Shown here: positions 23,783 through 32,991 of the stretch, piece by piece | How positions within the stretch are numbered: the first letter of the stretch is position 1 | How the letters are laid out: each line of letters starts with the position of its first letter | From: Desulfonatronovibrio sp. | GTDB taxonomy: Bacteria > Desulfobacterota > Desulfovibrionia > Desulfovibrionales > Desulfonatronovibrionaceae | Direction of reading: 5' to 3' | Assembly: GCA_003566455.1 (NCBI GenBank) | Contig: PXDF01000050.1 | Coordinates: forward strand, 1-40,268 | Length of the DNA: 40,268 nt | Position numbers and translations under genes: made by a program | Notes under the pieces: generated by a model | Seen by the model: the letters and a program-made list of their open reading frames with translations, nothing else | Databases searched by the model: none | Told to the model about the DNA's origin: nothing

Positions 23783-25111
23783 ATGAAAATAAAAAGCGTT
23801 TACATCTGCACGTCATGTAAATCCCATTCTCATCGCTGGCAGGGTCAATGTTCCCATTGCGGGGAATGGAACAGCCTTGAGCTTCGTCAAAATGGTCCCA
23901 GCGCGACAAAACGCGACACCAGAACTGACAATATCCCAATAAATATCAAGTCGGTACAGACCGGTTCAGCAGATTTTCTGGGAACAGGAATGGAAGAGAT
24001 GGATGAACTTCTGGGCGGCGGCATTGTTCCAGGCTCAGTCATTCTCCTGGGTGGAGAACCAGGCATTGGCAAATCAACTCTTCTTCTTCAGTTATGCGCC
24101 GCGGTCTCTGAAGATGGAAACGGCTCCCTTTATGTCAGCGGAGAAGAATCTCTTGCCCAGATCAGATCCAGGGCAGAGAGATTGGCTCTTCTGGACAGCG
24201 GAATAAGCGCGGTTTCCACCAATTCCCTGGATGATGTACTGGATGCTTTCATTTCCCAGTCAGGTCTGAGGCTTATGATCATCGATTCTGTCCAGACCAT
24301 GTGCAGCCCTGAACTGGATACTATCCCAGGCACACCCTCTCAAATCAGGGCCGTATCATCAAGACTGATTCAAAAGGCCAAGGAATCCAACATCTGCGTA
24401 GTCCTTGTGGGACACGTAACCAAGGACGGGCACATTGCCGGGCCAAAACTTCTGGAGCATATGGTAGACACAGTGCTTTACCTGGAGGGGGATAAAGAGC
24501 ATCTTTTCCGCATTTTAAGGGTGGTCAAGAACAGGTTCGGGCCCAGCAATGAACTGGTCATGTTTGAAATGGACAGTAAAGGACTTAATGTTGTGCGGGA
24601 CCCTTCAACCTTTTTTCTGAAGGCCAGAGACCCCGGGCTCAGCGGTTCAGCAGTGGTCATGGCTGTGGATGGCCAGAAACCATTTGCCATAGAAGTCCAG
24701 GCATTGGCAAGTTCATCTTTTCTGGCCATACCAAGAAGAACAGCGCTGGGGTTTGATCTCAACAGACTTCATCTTCTTCTGGCGGTCATGGAGAAAAAAC
24801 TGAATTTAAACATGGCTCAGTCTGATATTTATACCAAGATCGGTGGCGGTTTGCGTCTGAGCGACCCTGGAATGGATCTGGGACTGGTGGCCGCGGTGAT
24901 ATCCTCGTTTCAGAACGTAAGCCTGCCCAAAAGGTCGGTTTTCTGGGGGGAGGTTGACCTCAACGGCCAGATCAGGCCTGTTCTGGGACATGACCTGAGA
25001 ATGAAGCAGGCCCTGAAACTTGGATACAAGCCTGTCTTCTCACCGCGGCATGGCAACTCGGAAACAGGCCTGGCCAACATTCAGGATCTGAAAAGAATAC
25101 TCTTCAACTGA
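23783..25111 (+). CDS. radA: DNA repair protein RadA
   Basis: RadA (Sms) is a RecA-like branch-migration ATPase active in recombination intermediates. It has an N-terminal zinc finger (Cys9, Cys12, Cys23, Cys26) and Walker A GGEPGIGKST (residues 90-99). Further features are the SGEES segment, Walker B LMIIDSVQTM, the RadA-specific KNRFG motif, and a C-terminal Lon-protease-like domain without the catalytic dyad. The length of 442 residues is normal. It starts six bases after the zinc-ribbon gene. Its stop is one base from the stop of the convergent rarA, so two recombination/repair ATPases meet tail to tail with no space for a terminator. Confidence 0.98.
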   Translation: MKIKSVYICTSCKSHSHRWQGQCSHCGEWNSLELRQNGPSATKRDTRTDNIPINIKSVQTGSADFLGTGMEEMDELLGGGIVPGSVILLGGEPGIGKSTLLLQLCAAVSEDGNGSLYVSGEESLAQIRSRAERLALLDSGISAVSTNSLDDVLDAFISQSGLRLMIIDSVQTMCSPELDTIPGTPSQIRAVSSRLIQKAKESNICVVLVGHVTKDGHIAGPKLLEHMVDTVLYLEGDKEHLFRILRVVKNRFGPSNELVMFEMDSKGLNVVRDPSTFFLKARDPGLSGSAVVMAVDGQKPFAIEVQALASSSFLAIPRRTALGFDLNRLHLLLAVMEKKLNLNMAQSDIYTKIGGGLRLSDPGMDLGLVAAVISSFQNVSLPKRSVFWGEVDLNGQIRPVLGHDLRMKQALKLGYKPVFSPRHGNSETGLANIQDLKRILFN

Positions 25112-25112
25112 A

Positions 25113-26315
25113 TCATCTCTTTCTTCTCTTCTTCAGCCAGGTCAGAAGTCTTGGCTCCATTCCATGATTTTTGGGATTGTAAAACTTTCGACCCTTAAGC
25201 TCCAGGGGCAGATAATCCTGATCAATCCAGGCATCGGGAAAGGCGTGAGGATATTTGTAGCCCTGCCCGTATCCCCATTCTTTATGAAGGCTTGTGGATG
25301 GATTTCTCAAGTGCAGGGGCACGGGCTTGGGGCCGTTAGTACGGATTTCCCTCTGGGCGCTAAGATAAGCAGCATAGGTAGTGTTGGACTTTGGTGCCAG
25401 GGCCAGGAAAACTACTGTTTCTGCCAGAGGAATAAACCCTTCAGGCATCCCCACAAATTCCACTGCGTGCTGACAGGAAACAGCGATTGGCAGGGCCATG
25501 GGCTCAGCCAGCCCCACATCTTCTGCGGCTGACAGGATCAGTCTTCTGCAGACAAATCCGGGATCCTCACCTGACTCCAGAAGGCAGGCCAGGTAATAGA
25601 GCGAGGCGTCCGGATCACTGCCTCTTATGGATTTAATCATTGCAGATGCCAGTTCATAATGAATGTCACCGTCACGATCGCCGCGGATTACAGCTTCAGG
25701 AAGGACTGTTTTCAGCTTTTCCGGCTCAAGATCTTCCTGATCAAGCTCCCGCAGATATTCCAGCAGATTAAGAAATGTCCTGGCATCGCCTGCGGCCAGG
25801 ACTGTCAGCATTTCAAGGCTTTTTTCCGGCACATTACCATGAAACACACCTGCCGCCCTGTCCGCTATCTGCAGCAATTCCTCCCTGCTTAATGATCTGA
25901 GCCTCAAAACATTTATTCTGGACAACAGCTGACGGGTTACGCTGAATGAAGGATTTTCCGTGGTAGTGGCCAGAAGAACGATTTCACCGGTCTCAAGAAA
26001 GGGCAGAAAAAAATCCTGCTGAGCTTTGGAAAAACGATGCAGTTCATCCAGAATGAGAATTTCAATGCCGGCAATTTTTTTCCTGAGCTCGGCAAGGCCT
26101 GTTTCAGGGGCGCTAAGTCTTATAAATTGTTTGCCATATCCCTTGGCAATGATCATGGCCAGTGTCGACTTGCCGCAGCCCGGAGGGCCGAAAAAAAGAG
26201 TGCTCTGCAGGCGTTTGCCGAGAACCATGGCTCTGATTCTGGTTTTCAGATGCCCCTGACCAACAAATTCTTCAATGGTTTGAGGACGTATTAATTCGGC
26301 GAGGGGTTTTTGCAT
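25113..26315 (-). CDS. rarA: Replication-associated recombination ATPase RarA (MgsA)
   Basis: RarA is a clamp-loader-like AAA+ ATPase acting at stalled replication forks. Walker A GPPGCGKST lies at residues 43-51 and Walker B ILILDELHRF ends with Asp90/Glu91. Sensor 1 is in LLATTTENPSFS, and the arginine finger region in QLLSRINVL. The C-terminal MgsA domain contains AMIKSIRGSDPDASLYYLACLLESGEDP, a strong family marker, and VYLALAPKS-like sequence. The length of 400 residues fits, and the very N-terminus PLAELIRPQTIEEFVGQ is classical. It is the last gene of the pdxJ operon, 11 bases after cimA. Confidence 0.97.
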   Translation of the reverse strand: MQKPLAELIRPQTIEEFVGQGHLKTRIRAMVLGKRLQSTLFFGPPGCGKSTLAMIIAKGYGKQFIRLSAPETGLAELRKKIAGIEILILDELHRFSKAQQDFFLPFLETGEIVLLATTTENPSFSVTRQLLSRINVLRLRSLSREELLQIADRAAGVFHGNVPEKSLEMLTVLAAGDARTFLNLLEYLRELDQEDLEPEKLKTVLPEAVIRGDRDGDIHYELASAMIKSIRGSDPDASLYYLACLLESGEDPGFVCRRLILSAAEDVGLAEPMALPIAVSCQHAVEFVGMPEGFIPLAETVVFLALAPKSNTTYAAYLSAQREIRTNGPKPVPLHLRNPSTSLHKEWGYGQGYKYPHAFPDAWIDQDYLPLELKGRKFYNPKNHGMEPRLLTWLKKRRKR

Positions 26316-26326
26316 TTTGAGCAGGC

Positions 26327-27958
26327 TTATCCCTTCTCGGCTTCCTTTATCGCCCTGGTCAATTTTTCCTGATCATCCTTGAACAGCTTGTAGTTCAATG
26401 AATCCTCAAGGGCCTGGCGACTGGCCTCAATAATATTAAATGAAACTCCCACGGTCACCCACTGCGAAGTCCTGTCCGCGGATTCAATCAGCACCCTGAC
26501 CTTGGACGCGGTTCCGGAAAAATTGCCAGTATTATTAACTGAAAACACACGCACCTTAAAATCTACCAGATGCATCTCTGACAACGCGGGATAAAACTTT
26601 TCCAGAGCCTTGCGCAGAGAGTTATCCAGTGCATTTACCGGGCCTTTGCCTGAGGCTGCTGTATGTTCGAGAATTCCTCCAACCCTGACTATTACGGTGG
26701 CCTCGGAAAGAGGTTCTTCTTCAAGTCCCCGCTTAGACTCGAGCACCCGGTAAGAATCAAGGGAAAAATACTTCCTGGCCCGGCCAAGGGTTCTGTTAAG
26801 AAGAAGCTCAAAGGAAGCTTCTGCTGCAGAATATTCGTAGCCCTGGCTTTCAAGATTTTTAAGTTTGGAAAGCAGATCCAGGACAAATGGATCATCCTTA
26901 TCCAGATGAAAACCATATCTTTTTGCTTTAAACAGAATATTGCTCTGGCCTGCAAGGTCTGAAAGGAGTATGCGCTGCTTATTACCTACAAGCTCCGGAA
27001 CAATATGTTCGTAGGTCCGGGCATTTCGCCTGACTGCGCTCACATGTATTCCCCCTTTGTGGGCAAAAGCGGATCTGCCCACAAAGGGCTGTCTGTGAAA
27101 CGCCCCCAGGTTGGCAATCTCTGCGACATAATGGGCGGTGGAAGTTAATAGACTCAGGTTTTTCTCAGGGATGCACTCAATCCCCATCTTTAACTGCAGG
27201 CAGGGAATAATTGAACAGAGATTTGCATTGCCGCACCGTTCGCCATAACCGTTAATGGTACCCTGAACCTGAACTGCGCCAAGATCCACGGCAATCAGGG
27301 TATTGGCCACAGCCAGTTCTGAATCATTGTGAGTATGAATGCCAAAGGGAATATCCTTGATGCCTGCCTTGACTTCTTTTATTATTTCCATAAGTTCCAT
27401 TGGGGTTGTACCGCCGTTGGTATCGCAGAGGATCACGGCTTCAGCACCACCTTCAATGGCCTTTTTCAAACAGGCAAGAGCAAAATCCTTATTTGTTTTG
27501 AATCCATCAAAAAAGTGCTCAGCATCAAAAAAAAGTTCTTTAACCTTGGGTCTTAAATAAGCAAGAGAATTATAGATCAATTCCAGATTTCTCTCCAATG
27601 TGGTCCGCAGGGCATCATGAACATGCACATCCCAGGTCTTGCCGAAAATTGTGACCACGTCGGTCTGAGCATTGATGATAGACTGAAGATTAGGATCACT
27701 TTCCGGTGTTTTTTTCGCCGGATGAGTGCTGCCAAAGGCAGCTATTCGCGCCCTTTTTAAAGCGTAATTTTTTATCTCCTGGAAAAACTTCTGGTCAGTA
27801 GGGTTGGAAGCAGGCCAGCCTCCTTCAATATAATGCACGCCAAGCTCATCCAGTCTGCAGGCGATTCTTACCTTGTCTTCTGTTGAAAAATGAACATCCT
27901 CAGCCTGTGAGCCATCCCTTAAAGTGGTGTCGTATATTTTTATATTTGTCATCATCAA
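26327..27958 (-). CDS. cimA: (R)-citramalate synthase
   Basis: CimA condenses pyruvate and acetyl-CoA to citramalate, the threonine-independent entry to isoleucine. It belongs to the isopropylmalate synthase family. The N-terminus reads YDTTLRDGSQAEDVHFS with the metal and catalytic residues, then VHYIEGGWPASNPTD, which is specific to the CimA type (TIGR00977-like). The metal motif IHTHNDSELAVANT and the loop GTINGYGERCGNANL follow. A C-terminal LeuA-type allosteric dimer domain (about 410-530) is present. The length of 543 residues matches this group. It lies six bases after lysC. Isopropylmalate synthase and homocitrate synthase are less likely given the EGGWP motif. Confidence 0.95.
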   Translation of the reverse strand: MMMTNIKIYDTTLRDGSQAEDVHFSTEDKVRIACRLDELGVHYIEGGWPASNPTDQKFFQEIKNYALKRARIAAFGSTHPAKKTPESDPNLQSIINAQTDVVTIFGKTWDVHVHDALRTTLERNLELIYNSLAYLRPKVKELFFDAEHFFDGFKTNKDFALACLKKAIEGGAEAVILCDTNGGTTPMELMEIIKEVKAGIKDIPFGIHTHNDSELAVANTLIAVDLGAVQVQGTINGYGERCGNANLCSIIPCLQLKMGIECIPEKNLSLLTSTAHYVAEIANLGAFHRQPFVGRSAFAHKGGIHVSAVRRNARTYEHIVPELVGNKQRILLSDLAGQSNILFKAKRYGFHLDKDDPFVLDLLSKLKNLESQGYEYSAAEASFELLLNRTLGRARKYFSLDSYRVLESKRGLEEEPLSEATVIVRVGGILEHTAASGKGPVNALDNSLRKALEKFYPALSEMHLVDFKVRVFSVNNTGNFSGTASKVRVLIESADRTSQWVTVGVSFNIIEASRQALEDSLNYKLFKDDQEKLTRAIKEAEKG

Positions 27959-27964
27959 TCTCTG

Positions 27965-29200
27965 TTAAGCCTTAATTCCGGGTGTTTCGTGATCCAGCCC
28001 GAAAGCTTCATGCAGGGTCCGGACAGCCAGTTCAGTATATTTTTCCTCGATGAGACAGGATATTTTAATCTCTGAGGTACTGATAATCATAATATTAATA
28101 TTTTCATTTTTCAGTGCTGAGAAGGCTATGGCTGCAACTCCTGAATGATTACGCATCCCTACCCCGATAACAGATACCTTGGCTACATCTTCATCATGCA
28201 GAATAGCTGAAGCCCCGATTTCATCCTTGACTTTCTGCAAAATATTCAATGTTTCTTCAGTATTGCCCCGGGGAACGGTAAAAGTCATATCTGTCTTTCC
28301 TCCCCGGCTGGGGTTCTGGACTATCATGTCCACAACAATATTTGACCTGGAGATGGGCTCAAATATCCTGGCCGCAACCCCGGGTTCATCATAAACATCA
28401 ACCAGGGTGATCCTTGCCTGATCCTTATCATAAGCCACGCCGGAAACCATTGCTGATTCCATGCTTTTATCCTCCTGAACAACGAGAGTTCCAGGCTCGT
28501 CACTAAAAGTCGAACGCACATGAACCGGAACATTATATTTTTTGGCAAACTCTACAGACCTGATCTGCAAAACCTTGGCTCCCATGCTGGCCATTTCCAG
28601 CATCTCTTCATAGGCTATCTTTTTGATCTTTCTGGCCTGGGGGCAGATATTGGGATCAGTAGTATAGACTCCATCAACATCAGTATATATTTCACAAACT
28701 TCTGCTCCCAGAGCCGCAGCTATGGCCACAGCTGAAGTATCCGAACCGCCCCGTCCCAGAGTGGTAATACGCTGTTCACAATCGCACCCCTGAAATCCAG
28801 CCACAACAACTACATCATATTTGTACAGGATATCTTTTATCTTTTCTTTATCTATATCAAGGATTCTGGCTTTGCCAAAACTTTTGTCTGTCTGGATTGG
28901 CACCTGAAATCCAAGAAATGATCTGGCTTTGACACCGCAATCCTTTAAAAGCATAGTGAAAAGGGAAACTGAAGCCTGTTCACCAGTGGCAAGTAAAACA
29001 TCCATTTCACATGGATCAGGTCTCTTGGACCACTTTCTGGCCATATCTATAAGCCTGTTGGTTTCTCCAGACATAGCGGATAAAACCACAACTACTTTAT
29101 AACCTCTGTCAAGAACCTTGAGAACCTTTTCCCTGACTCTTTGCATACATTCCAGATTGGCAACAGATGTCCCCCCGTACTTTTGAACCAGAAGCCGCAT
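27965..29200 (-). CDS. lysC: Aspartate kinase
   Basis: This enzyme phosphorylates aspartate, the first step toward lysine, threonine, methionine and diaminopimelate. The signature VQKYGGTSV is at the N-terminus. The kinase core contains GRGGSDTSAVAIAAAL and the YTDVDGVYTTDP segment, and two ACT domains occupy about residues 260-405 for feedback control. I place the start at ATG 29200 (411 residues) because GAGGAG lies nine bases upstream and the family begins close to this Met. A longer frame from 29224 would overlap tsaE and has no site. The 3' end is six bases before cimA. Threonine synthase, further down the branch, is at 36024-37472 in another operon. Confidence 0.96.
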   Translation of the reverse strand: MRLLVQKYGGTSVANLECMQRVREKVLKVLDRGYKVVVVLSAMSGETNRLIDMARKWSKRPDPCEMDVLLATGEQASVSLFTMLLKDCGVKARSFLGFQVPIQTDKSFGKARILDIDKEKIKDILYKYDVVVVAGFQGCDCEQRITTLGRGGSDTSAVAIAAALGAEVCEIYTDVDGVYTTDPNICPQARKIKKIAYEEMLEMASMGAKVLQIRSVEFAKKYNVPVHVRSTFSDEPGTLVVQEDKSMESAMVSGVAYDKDQARITLVDVYDEPGVAARIFEPISRSNIVVDMIVQNPSRGGKTDMTFTVPRGNTEETLNILQKVKDEIGASAILHDEDVAKVSVIGVGMRNHSGVAAIAFSALKNENINIMIISTSEIKISCLIEEKYTELAVRTLHEAFGLDHETPGIKA

Positions 29201-29213
29201 CCAACAACTCTCC

Positions 29214-29747
29214 TCAAATGGCATAATCTTTCAAAAGATTTATTTCATCGCTGTTTATCATATCTTTAATTGACCTGTCCTTTATGATCAACTCTGCAAT
29301 CCTTCCAGAACCATGAATGTAGAGGTTAACCTGAATTGAATTCTCAGGACAGAGGCCTTTTGGCAGAAATTCACTCCACTCTGTCAAAATAAACTTATCC
29401 CCATCCATCAGGACATCTTCACTTTCCGGGTCCAGCCCAATTCCATCGAGCCTGAAGAGATCAAAATGAAAAGCTTCAGGTTTGGTCGGGTATATATTCA
29501 GGATATTAAAGCTGGGACTGCTGACTTCAGCATCCTGGCCCCCTGGCAGAGCCATGACAATTCCTCTGATCATTGTCGTCTTGCCTGCCCCGAGTGGGCC
29601 AGTAAACAATAAAGCCGGGTACTTTCCCCGGCGAATAAATGTATTAGCCAGACCATGCCCTAAGCGAATGGTTTGTTCCTCATCATTGAGGTAAAATGAA
29701 AATTTTGTTTCTGTATTTTCCAATCCTGATGCCTGTATCAATGCCAT
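29214..29747 (-). CDS. tsaE: tRNA t6A synthesis ATPase TsaE
   Basis: TsaE is the small P-loop ATPase of the bacterial TsaBDE complex that puts threonylcarbamoyl on tRNA A37. Walker A FTGPLGAGKTT (about residues 48-58) is preceded by the family strand. The segment SSPSFNILNIY and FHFDLFRLDG (the HxDxYR-like motif) are typical, followed by EWSEFLP. At 177 residues it is slightly longer than average, with an extra N-terminal stretch before FSFYLND, so the true start may lie further in. The partner TsaB is encoded at 5838-6536. It lies 31 bases after the CBS-domain gene. Its stop overlaps the ribosome binding site of lysC. Confidence 0.93.
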   Translation of the reverse strand: MALIQASGLENTETKFSFYLNDEEQTIRLGHGLANTFIRRGKYPALLFTGPLGAGKTTMIRGIVMALPGGQDAEVSSPSFNILNIYPTKPEAFHFDLFRLDGIGLDPESEDVLMDGDKFILTEWSEFLPKGLCPENSIQVNLYIHGSGRIAELIIKDRSIKDMINSDEINLLKDYAI

Positions 29748-29778
29748 CCATAAACCAAGAAAGGTCAGATAGACCTAT

Positions 29779-30234
29779 CTATTTCTCTTTCATCAGGGTT
29801 TTCAGAACATCCGCCTTACCCACAACTCCCACCAATTTGCGTCCTTCCACCACGGGCAGGGTATGGAATTTTTTCATTACCATTATCTCGGCCAGTTCCT
29901 CAAGGCTGGTATTTCTGTCAACGGATTTTGGATCCCGGGTCATGGCCTCTTCCACCCTGGCGGCGGCAATCTTTTTGATTTCTTTTTCCATCCTGGATGT
30001 GGAAGATAACGGAAGAAGACTGTCAAAGAGGGTGAAAAGTGAAGGCAGAGGAATCTTTCTCTGCATGGCCACCAGGTCGCTCTGACAGATTATTCCAACA
30101 AGCTCCCCATCTTCATTTACTACAGGAATGCCGTTTATATTTTTTTCCAGAAGCAGTCTTGCTGCCTCTTGAATTTCAGTTTCCGGGCCCACGACTATGG
30201 GGTCCCAAGTCATTATGTCCTTTGCAGTTATCAT
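29779..30234 (-). CDS. CBS-domain protein
   Basis: The protein (151 residues) is a tandem pair of CBS domains, a regulatory module that usually binds adenine nucleotides. CBS1 runs from AKDIMTWDPIVVGPETEI to VGIICQSDLV (about 3-55), and CBS2 from VEEAMTRDPKSVDRNTSLEEL to LVGVVGKADVL (about 93-145). A roughly 35-residue linker between them contains basic and hydrophobic residues. There is no catalytic domain, so it probably acts on a partner protein. It sits between nnr and tsaE in the pdxJ operon, with gaps of 47 and 31 bases. The target is unknown; the operon position alone does not identify it. Confidence 0.92.
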   Translation of the reverse strand: MITAKDIMTWDPIVVGPETEIQEAARLLLEKNINGIPVVNEDGELVGIICQSDLVAMQRKIPLPSLFTLFDSLLPLSSTSRMEKEIKKIAAARVEEAMTRDPKSVDRNTSLEELAEIMVMKKFHTLPVVEGRKLVGVVGKADVLKTLMKEK

Positions 30235-30281
30235 TTGGCCAATACCTGGTTCCTGTTAAAAGGTTGATTATCTCCAAAGCA

Positions 30282-31859
30282 TCAGATTACTGAATCCGGA
30301 AAGCACTCCTCCTCCCGGTTTCTGACCATGGCCATAACCAGCGGCAAAGCATCGGCGATTTCCCTGGCCAGGTTCCCCCTGACAGGATATTTCTTTTCCA
30401 ACTCCTTGCCTGCCAGGCCGTGCCAGTAGACGCCAATATTAGCAGCGTCAACCGGCTTAAAGCCCCGGCCGAGGAGACTGCCCATAATGCCCGCCAGAAC
30501 ATCCCCTGATCCTCCAGTGGCCAGGTTGGGTGTTGCAAAAGGCGACACATAAAAAGGGGAGTCTTTACCCGCAACAATGGTGCAGGCTCCCTTGAGCACC
30601 AGGCTTACTCCGTATGTCTGGGTAAACTTTCTGGAGAAATATGTTCTGTCGCGATTTATTGTCTCGGCGCTTACGTCAAAAAATCTGGCCAGCTCTCCGG
30701 GGTGAGGAGTCAATATGATGTCCCTGGCCTGAGAAAGGTTTTTCAGTAGTTTCGTGTCCCGGGCGAAAAAATACAGTGCGTCGGCATCAAAGACTGTCCT
30801 GGGATGCATGCTTTCCAGGTATTTCCTGACAAATCCGCCGGTCAGGTCTTCTCTGCCCATACCCGGGCCGATGACAACCGAGTCAAAGCGGTCAAGGTAC
30901 GTCTTGAGCTCAGCCATGAGCCCCTCATGCCAGTGCTGTTCATTCCCCAGGGGCAGGACCATTATTTCCGGCCAGCCGGACCTTATGCTCCCGGCCAGGG
31001 AAGCAGGACAGGCAATGGTCACCAGTCCCGTACCGGCCCTTAAAGCGCCCAGGGCACAGAGCACAGCCGCTCCTGACAGACCGGCTGACCCTCCCACCAC
31101 AAGAAGGTGTCCGGCTTCACCCTTATGCATCGTCTTCCTGGGAAAAGCCAGTTGATCCAGAACATACATGGTCAGGCCGTAATGCTGCGGAGGGTTTTCC
31201 ATCTTTATTTTCACAGGGATGCCGATTTTGCCCACGGCCAGACAGCCCACATATTCCCTGGCAGGCGGCTGAAAAAGTCCCAGCTTGGCTTCTTCAAAGG
31301 TAACGGTGTCATCAGCCCTGACAGCCACAGGGCTCGGCTTTCCGGTTACCCCGTCAATTCCTGATGGAATATCAAGGGCGATAACATAGCTGTTTTCAGC
31401 CAGTTTATTAATGGCCTTGATCCATTCAACATATTCTTCCCGAAGCTGTCCGGAAAATCCTGTTCCCAGTAGACCGTCAACTATTATGTCCACACCCTTT
31501 AAAAAATCCAGGTTGTACTCGTGCAGATACATGAGCGGAATTTCCAGGCTCACGGCCAGAGACAGCTGATACCCGGCAGGTCCTGAATATTCTTTGAGTC
31601 TTTTGGAATGCAGGATCATTACCTTGACGTCGTGATTCCATAAATGTCTGGCAAGAGCAAATGCGTCGCCGCCGTTATTTCCTGATCCGGCAAAAACCAA
31701 AGCTGACCTGCCTCTCAAAGCTTCAAACCTGTATTTGATGACATTCAGAGCCTCCAGGCTGGCATTTTCCATCAGGATTTCAGGCATTATGCCCATATCA
31801 TCCATGGCCAGCCTGTCCCATAAGGCCATTTCTTCAGGAGTTGGCAAAGGTAAATACAT
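30282..31859 (-). CDS. nnr: Bifunctional NAD(P)H-hydrate repair enzyme (epimerase and dehydratase)
   Basis: Nnr repairs hydrated NAD(P)H. The N-terminal NnrE domain (about 1-220) epimerises the S/R forms; its motif GSGNNGGDAFALARHL (about 58-73) is clear. The C-terminal NnrD domain (about 240-515) is an ADP-dependent dehydratase of the ribokinase fold with GGSAGLSGA, FDADALYF and the active-site GGSGDVLAGIMGSLL (GGSGD at 449-453). The length of 525 residues and this fusion are common in bacteria. It starts 22 bases after the acpS stop. No residue loss is seen in either site. Confidence 0.96.
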   Translation of the reverse strand: MYLPLPTPEEMALWDRLAMDDMGIMPEILMENASLEALNVIKYRFEALRGRSALVFAGSGNNGGDAFALARHLWNHDVKVMILHSKRLKEYSGPAGYQLSLAVSLEIPLMYLHEYNLDFLKGVDIIVDGLLGTGFSGQLREEYVEWIKAINKLAENSYVIALDIPSGIDGVTGKPSPVAVRADDTVTFEEAKLGLFQPPAREYVGCLAVGKIGIPVKIKMENPPQHYGLTMYVLDQLAFPRKTMHKGEAGHLLVVGGSAGLSGAAVLCALGALRAGTGLVTIACPASLAGSIRSGWPEIMVLPLGNEQHWHEGLMAELKTYLDRFDSVVIGPGMGREDLTGGFVRKYLESMHPRTVFDADALYFFARDTKLLKNLSQARDIILTPHPGELARFFDVSAETINRDRTYFSRKFTQTYGVSLVLKGACTIVAGKDSPFYVSPFATPNLATGGSGDVLAGIMGSLLGRGFKPVDAANIGVYWHGLAGKELEKKYPVRGNLAREIADALPLVMAMVRNREEECFPDSVI

Positions 31860-31886
31860 TATGGACCACCCCCAGGTAGTTGATAA

Positions 31887-32264
31887 TTAGTCTGTATTTT
31901 CGAGGATAACCACTGCTGCAGCTGTATCCCGCCCGTGACTGATAGATAAATGTATCTTTTTTACACCTATTTCCACAGACCTGGACAAGGCCGGACCTGA
32001 AAAAAAAAGTTCCGGCCTGCCTGCGCTGTCCTTTACAATCTCCAGATGCTGTAAGGTAATGCCTTGGGAAAAGCCAGTACCCAGAGCCTTAACTCCCGCT
32101 TCCTTGGCCGCGAACCTTGATGCCAGATAAGGAACGCAATCAGGGGGAACTCTGGACAATTCTTTTGGTGTAAGCAACTTACCAAAGAAACGCTTGCCGT
32201 ATTTCCGGCAAATAGCCTCGATTCTTCTCAGCTCTACCAGGTCCAGGCCTATACCAATGATCAT
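31887..32264 (-). CDS. acpS: Holo-[acyl-carrier-protein] synthase
   Basis: AcpS attaches 4'-phosphopantetheine from CoA to acyl carrier protein. It has IIGIGLDLVELRRI with the metal-binding Asp, and RFAAKEAGVKALG with the catalytic Glu-Lys. The C-terminal HLSISHGRDTAAAVVIL is the third conserved block. The preferred start is ATG 32264, giving 125 residues, one base after the pdxJ stop (TAAG-ATG). An upstream in-frame TTG at 32276 would overlap pdxJ. There is no separate Shine-Dalgarno, so initiation is probably coupled to pdxJ termination. The pdxJ-acpS pair is widely conserved in proteobacteria. Confidence 0.96.
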   Translation of the reverse strand: MIIGIGLDLVELRRIEAICRKYGKRFFGKLLTPKELSRVPPDCVPYLASRFAAKEAGVKALGTGFSQGITLQHLEIVKDSAGRPELFFSGPALSRSVEIGVKKIHLSISHGRDTAAAVVILENTD

Positions 32265-32265
32265 C

Positions 32266-32991
32266 TTAGTCTGCAAAAGTTTGGATGATGTCGGCCATGG
32301 ACTTCACTGCCTCAGTCATACCCGTAAATACAGCCCTGGAAATGATGCTGTGGCCAATGGAATATTCACTTATTCCGCTCACCCGGGAAAAACCATAAAT
32401 ATTCTGATAGTTAAGACCATGTCCAAGGTTGACTTTGAGTCCAAGGTTCTGGGCATGCCTGACACCTTCGATAATTTTTCCCAACTTTTTTTGTCTTTCT
32501 TTAAAATTTTCCGCGTCAGCGTAATGCCCGGTATGAATCTCGACGTATTCAGTGCCGGATTGAGCCGCAGCCTCAACCTGCGAAGGATCAGAGTCTATAA
32601 AAAGGCTGCTCCTTATTCCAGCTTCATGAAAGGGTGCCAGAAAATCCTTTAAAAATTGTTCCCGGCCCAAACATTCCAGTCCCCCTTCAGTTGTCAGTTC
32701 CTCCCGCTTCTCAGGAACAAGGCAAATCATATAAGGACAGGTTTTCAAGGCAATGGCCTTCATTTCATCAGTTGCAGCCATTTCAAAATGAAGATTTGTT
32801 TTCAAAGTAGCCTTAAGGAGATCAACATCTCTATCCTGAACATGTCTGCGATCTTCACGTAAATGTACAATTATTCCCATGGCTCCTGCCATTTCGGCCA
32901 TGTGGGCTGCAGTAACAGGATCGGGCTCATGTCCCATTCTAGCTTGCCTGATAGTGGCTATATGATCAACATTGACAATAAGCGCCGGCAT
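32266..32991 (-). CDS. pdxJ: Pyridoxine 5'-phosphate synthase
   Basis: PdxJ closes the ring of pyridoxine 5'-phosphate from aminoacetone phosphate and DXP, the same DXP used by the dxr product. The start [27 protein letters not shown] is diagnostic. Also visible are [15 protein letters not shown] (catalytic and phosphate residues), [10 protein letters not shown] and GHGLNYQNI. The length is 241 residues. GGAG lies nine bases before the ATG. It is the first gene of a tightly packed - strand operon of eight genes (pdxJ-acpS-nnr-CBS-tsaE-lysC-cimA-rarA). The AT-rich region upstream holds a promoter candidate. Confidence 0.97.
   Translation of the reverse strand: MPALIVNVDHIATIRQARMGHEPDPVTAAHMAEMAGAMGIIVHLREDRRHVQDRDVDLLKATLKTNLHFEMAATDEMKAIALKTCPYMICLVPEKREELTTEGGLECLGREQFLKDFLAPFHEAGIRSSLFIDSDPSQVEAAAQSGTEYVEIHTGHYADAENFKERQKKLGKIIEGVRHAQNLGLKVNLGHGLNYQNIYGFSRVSGISEYSIGHSIISRAVFTGMTEAVKSMADIIQTFAD

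Noticed and set aside
29201-29224. Longer lysC start giving an overlap with tsaE
   Set aside because: The first eight residues lack family similarity and a ribosome binding site, while ATG 29200 has GAGGAG nine bases upstream.
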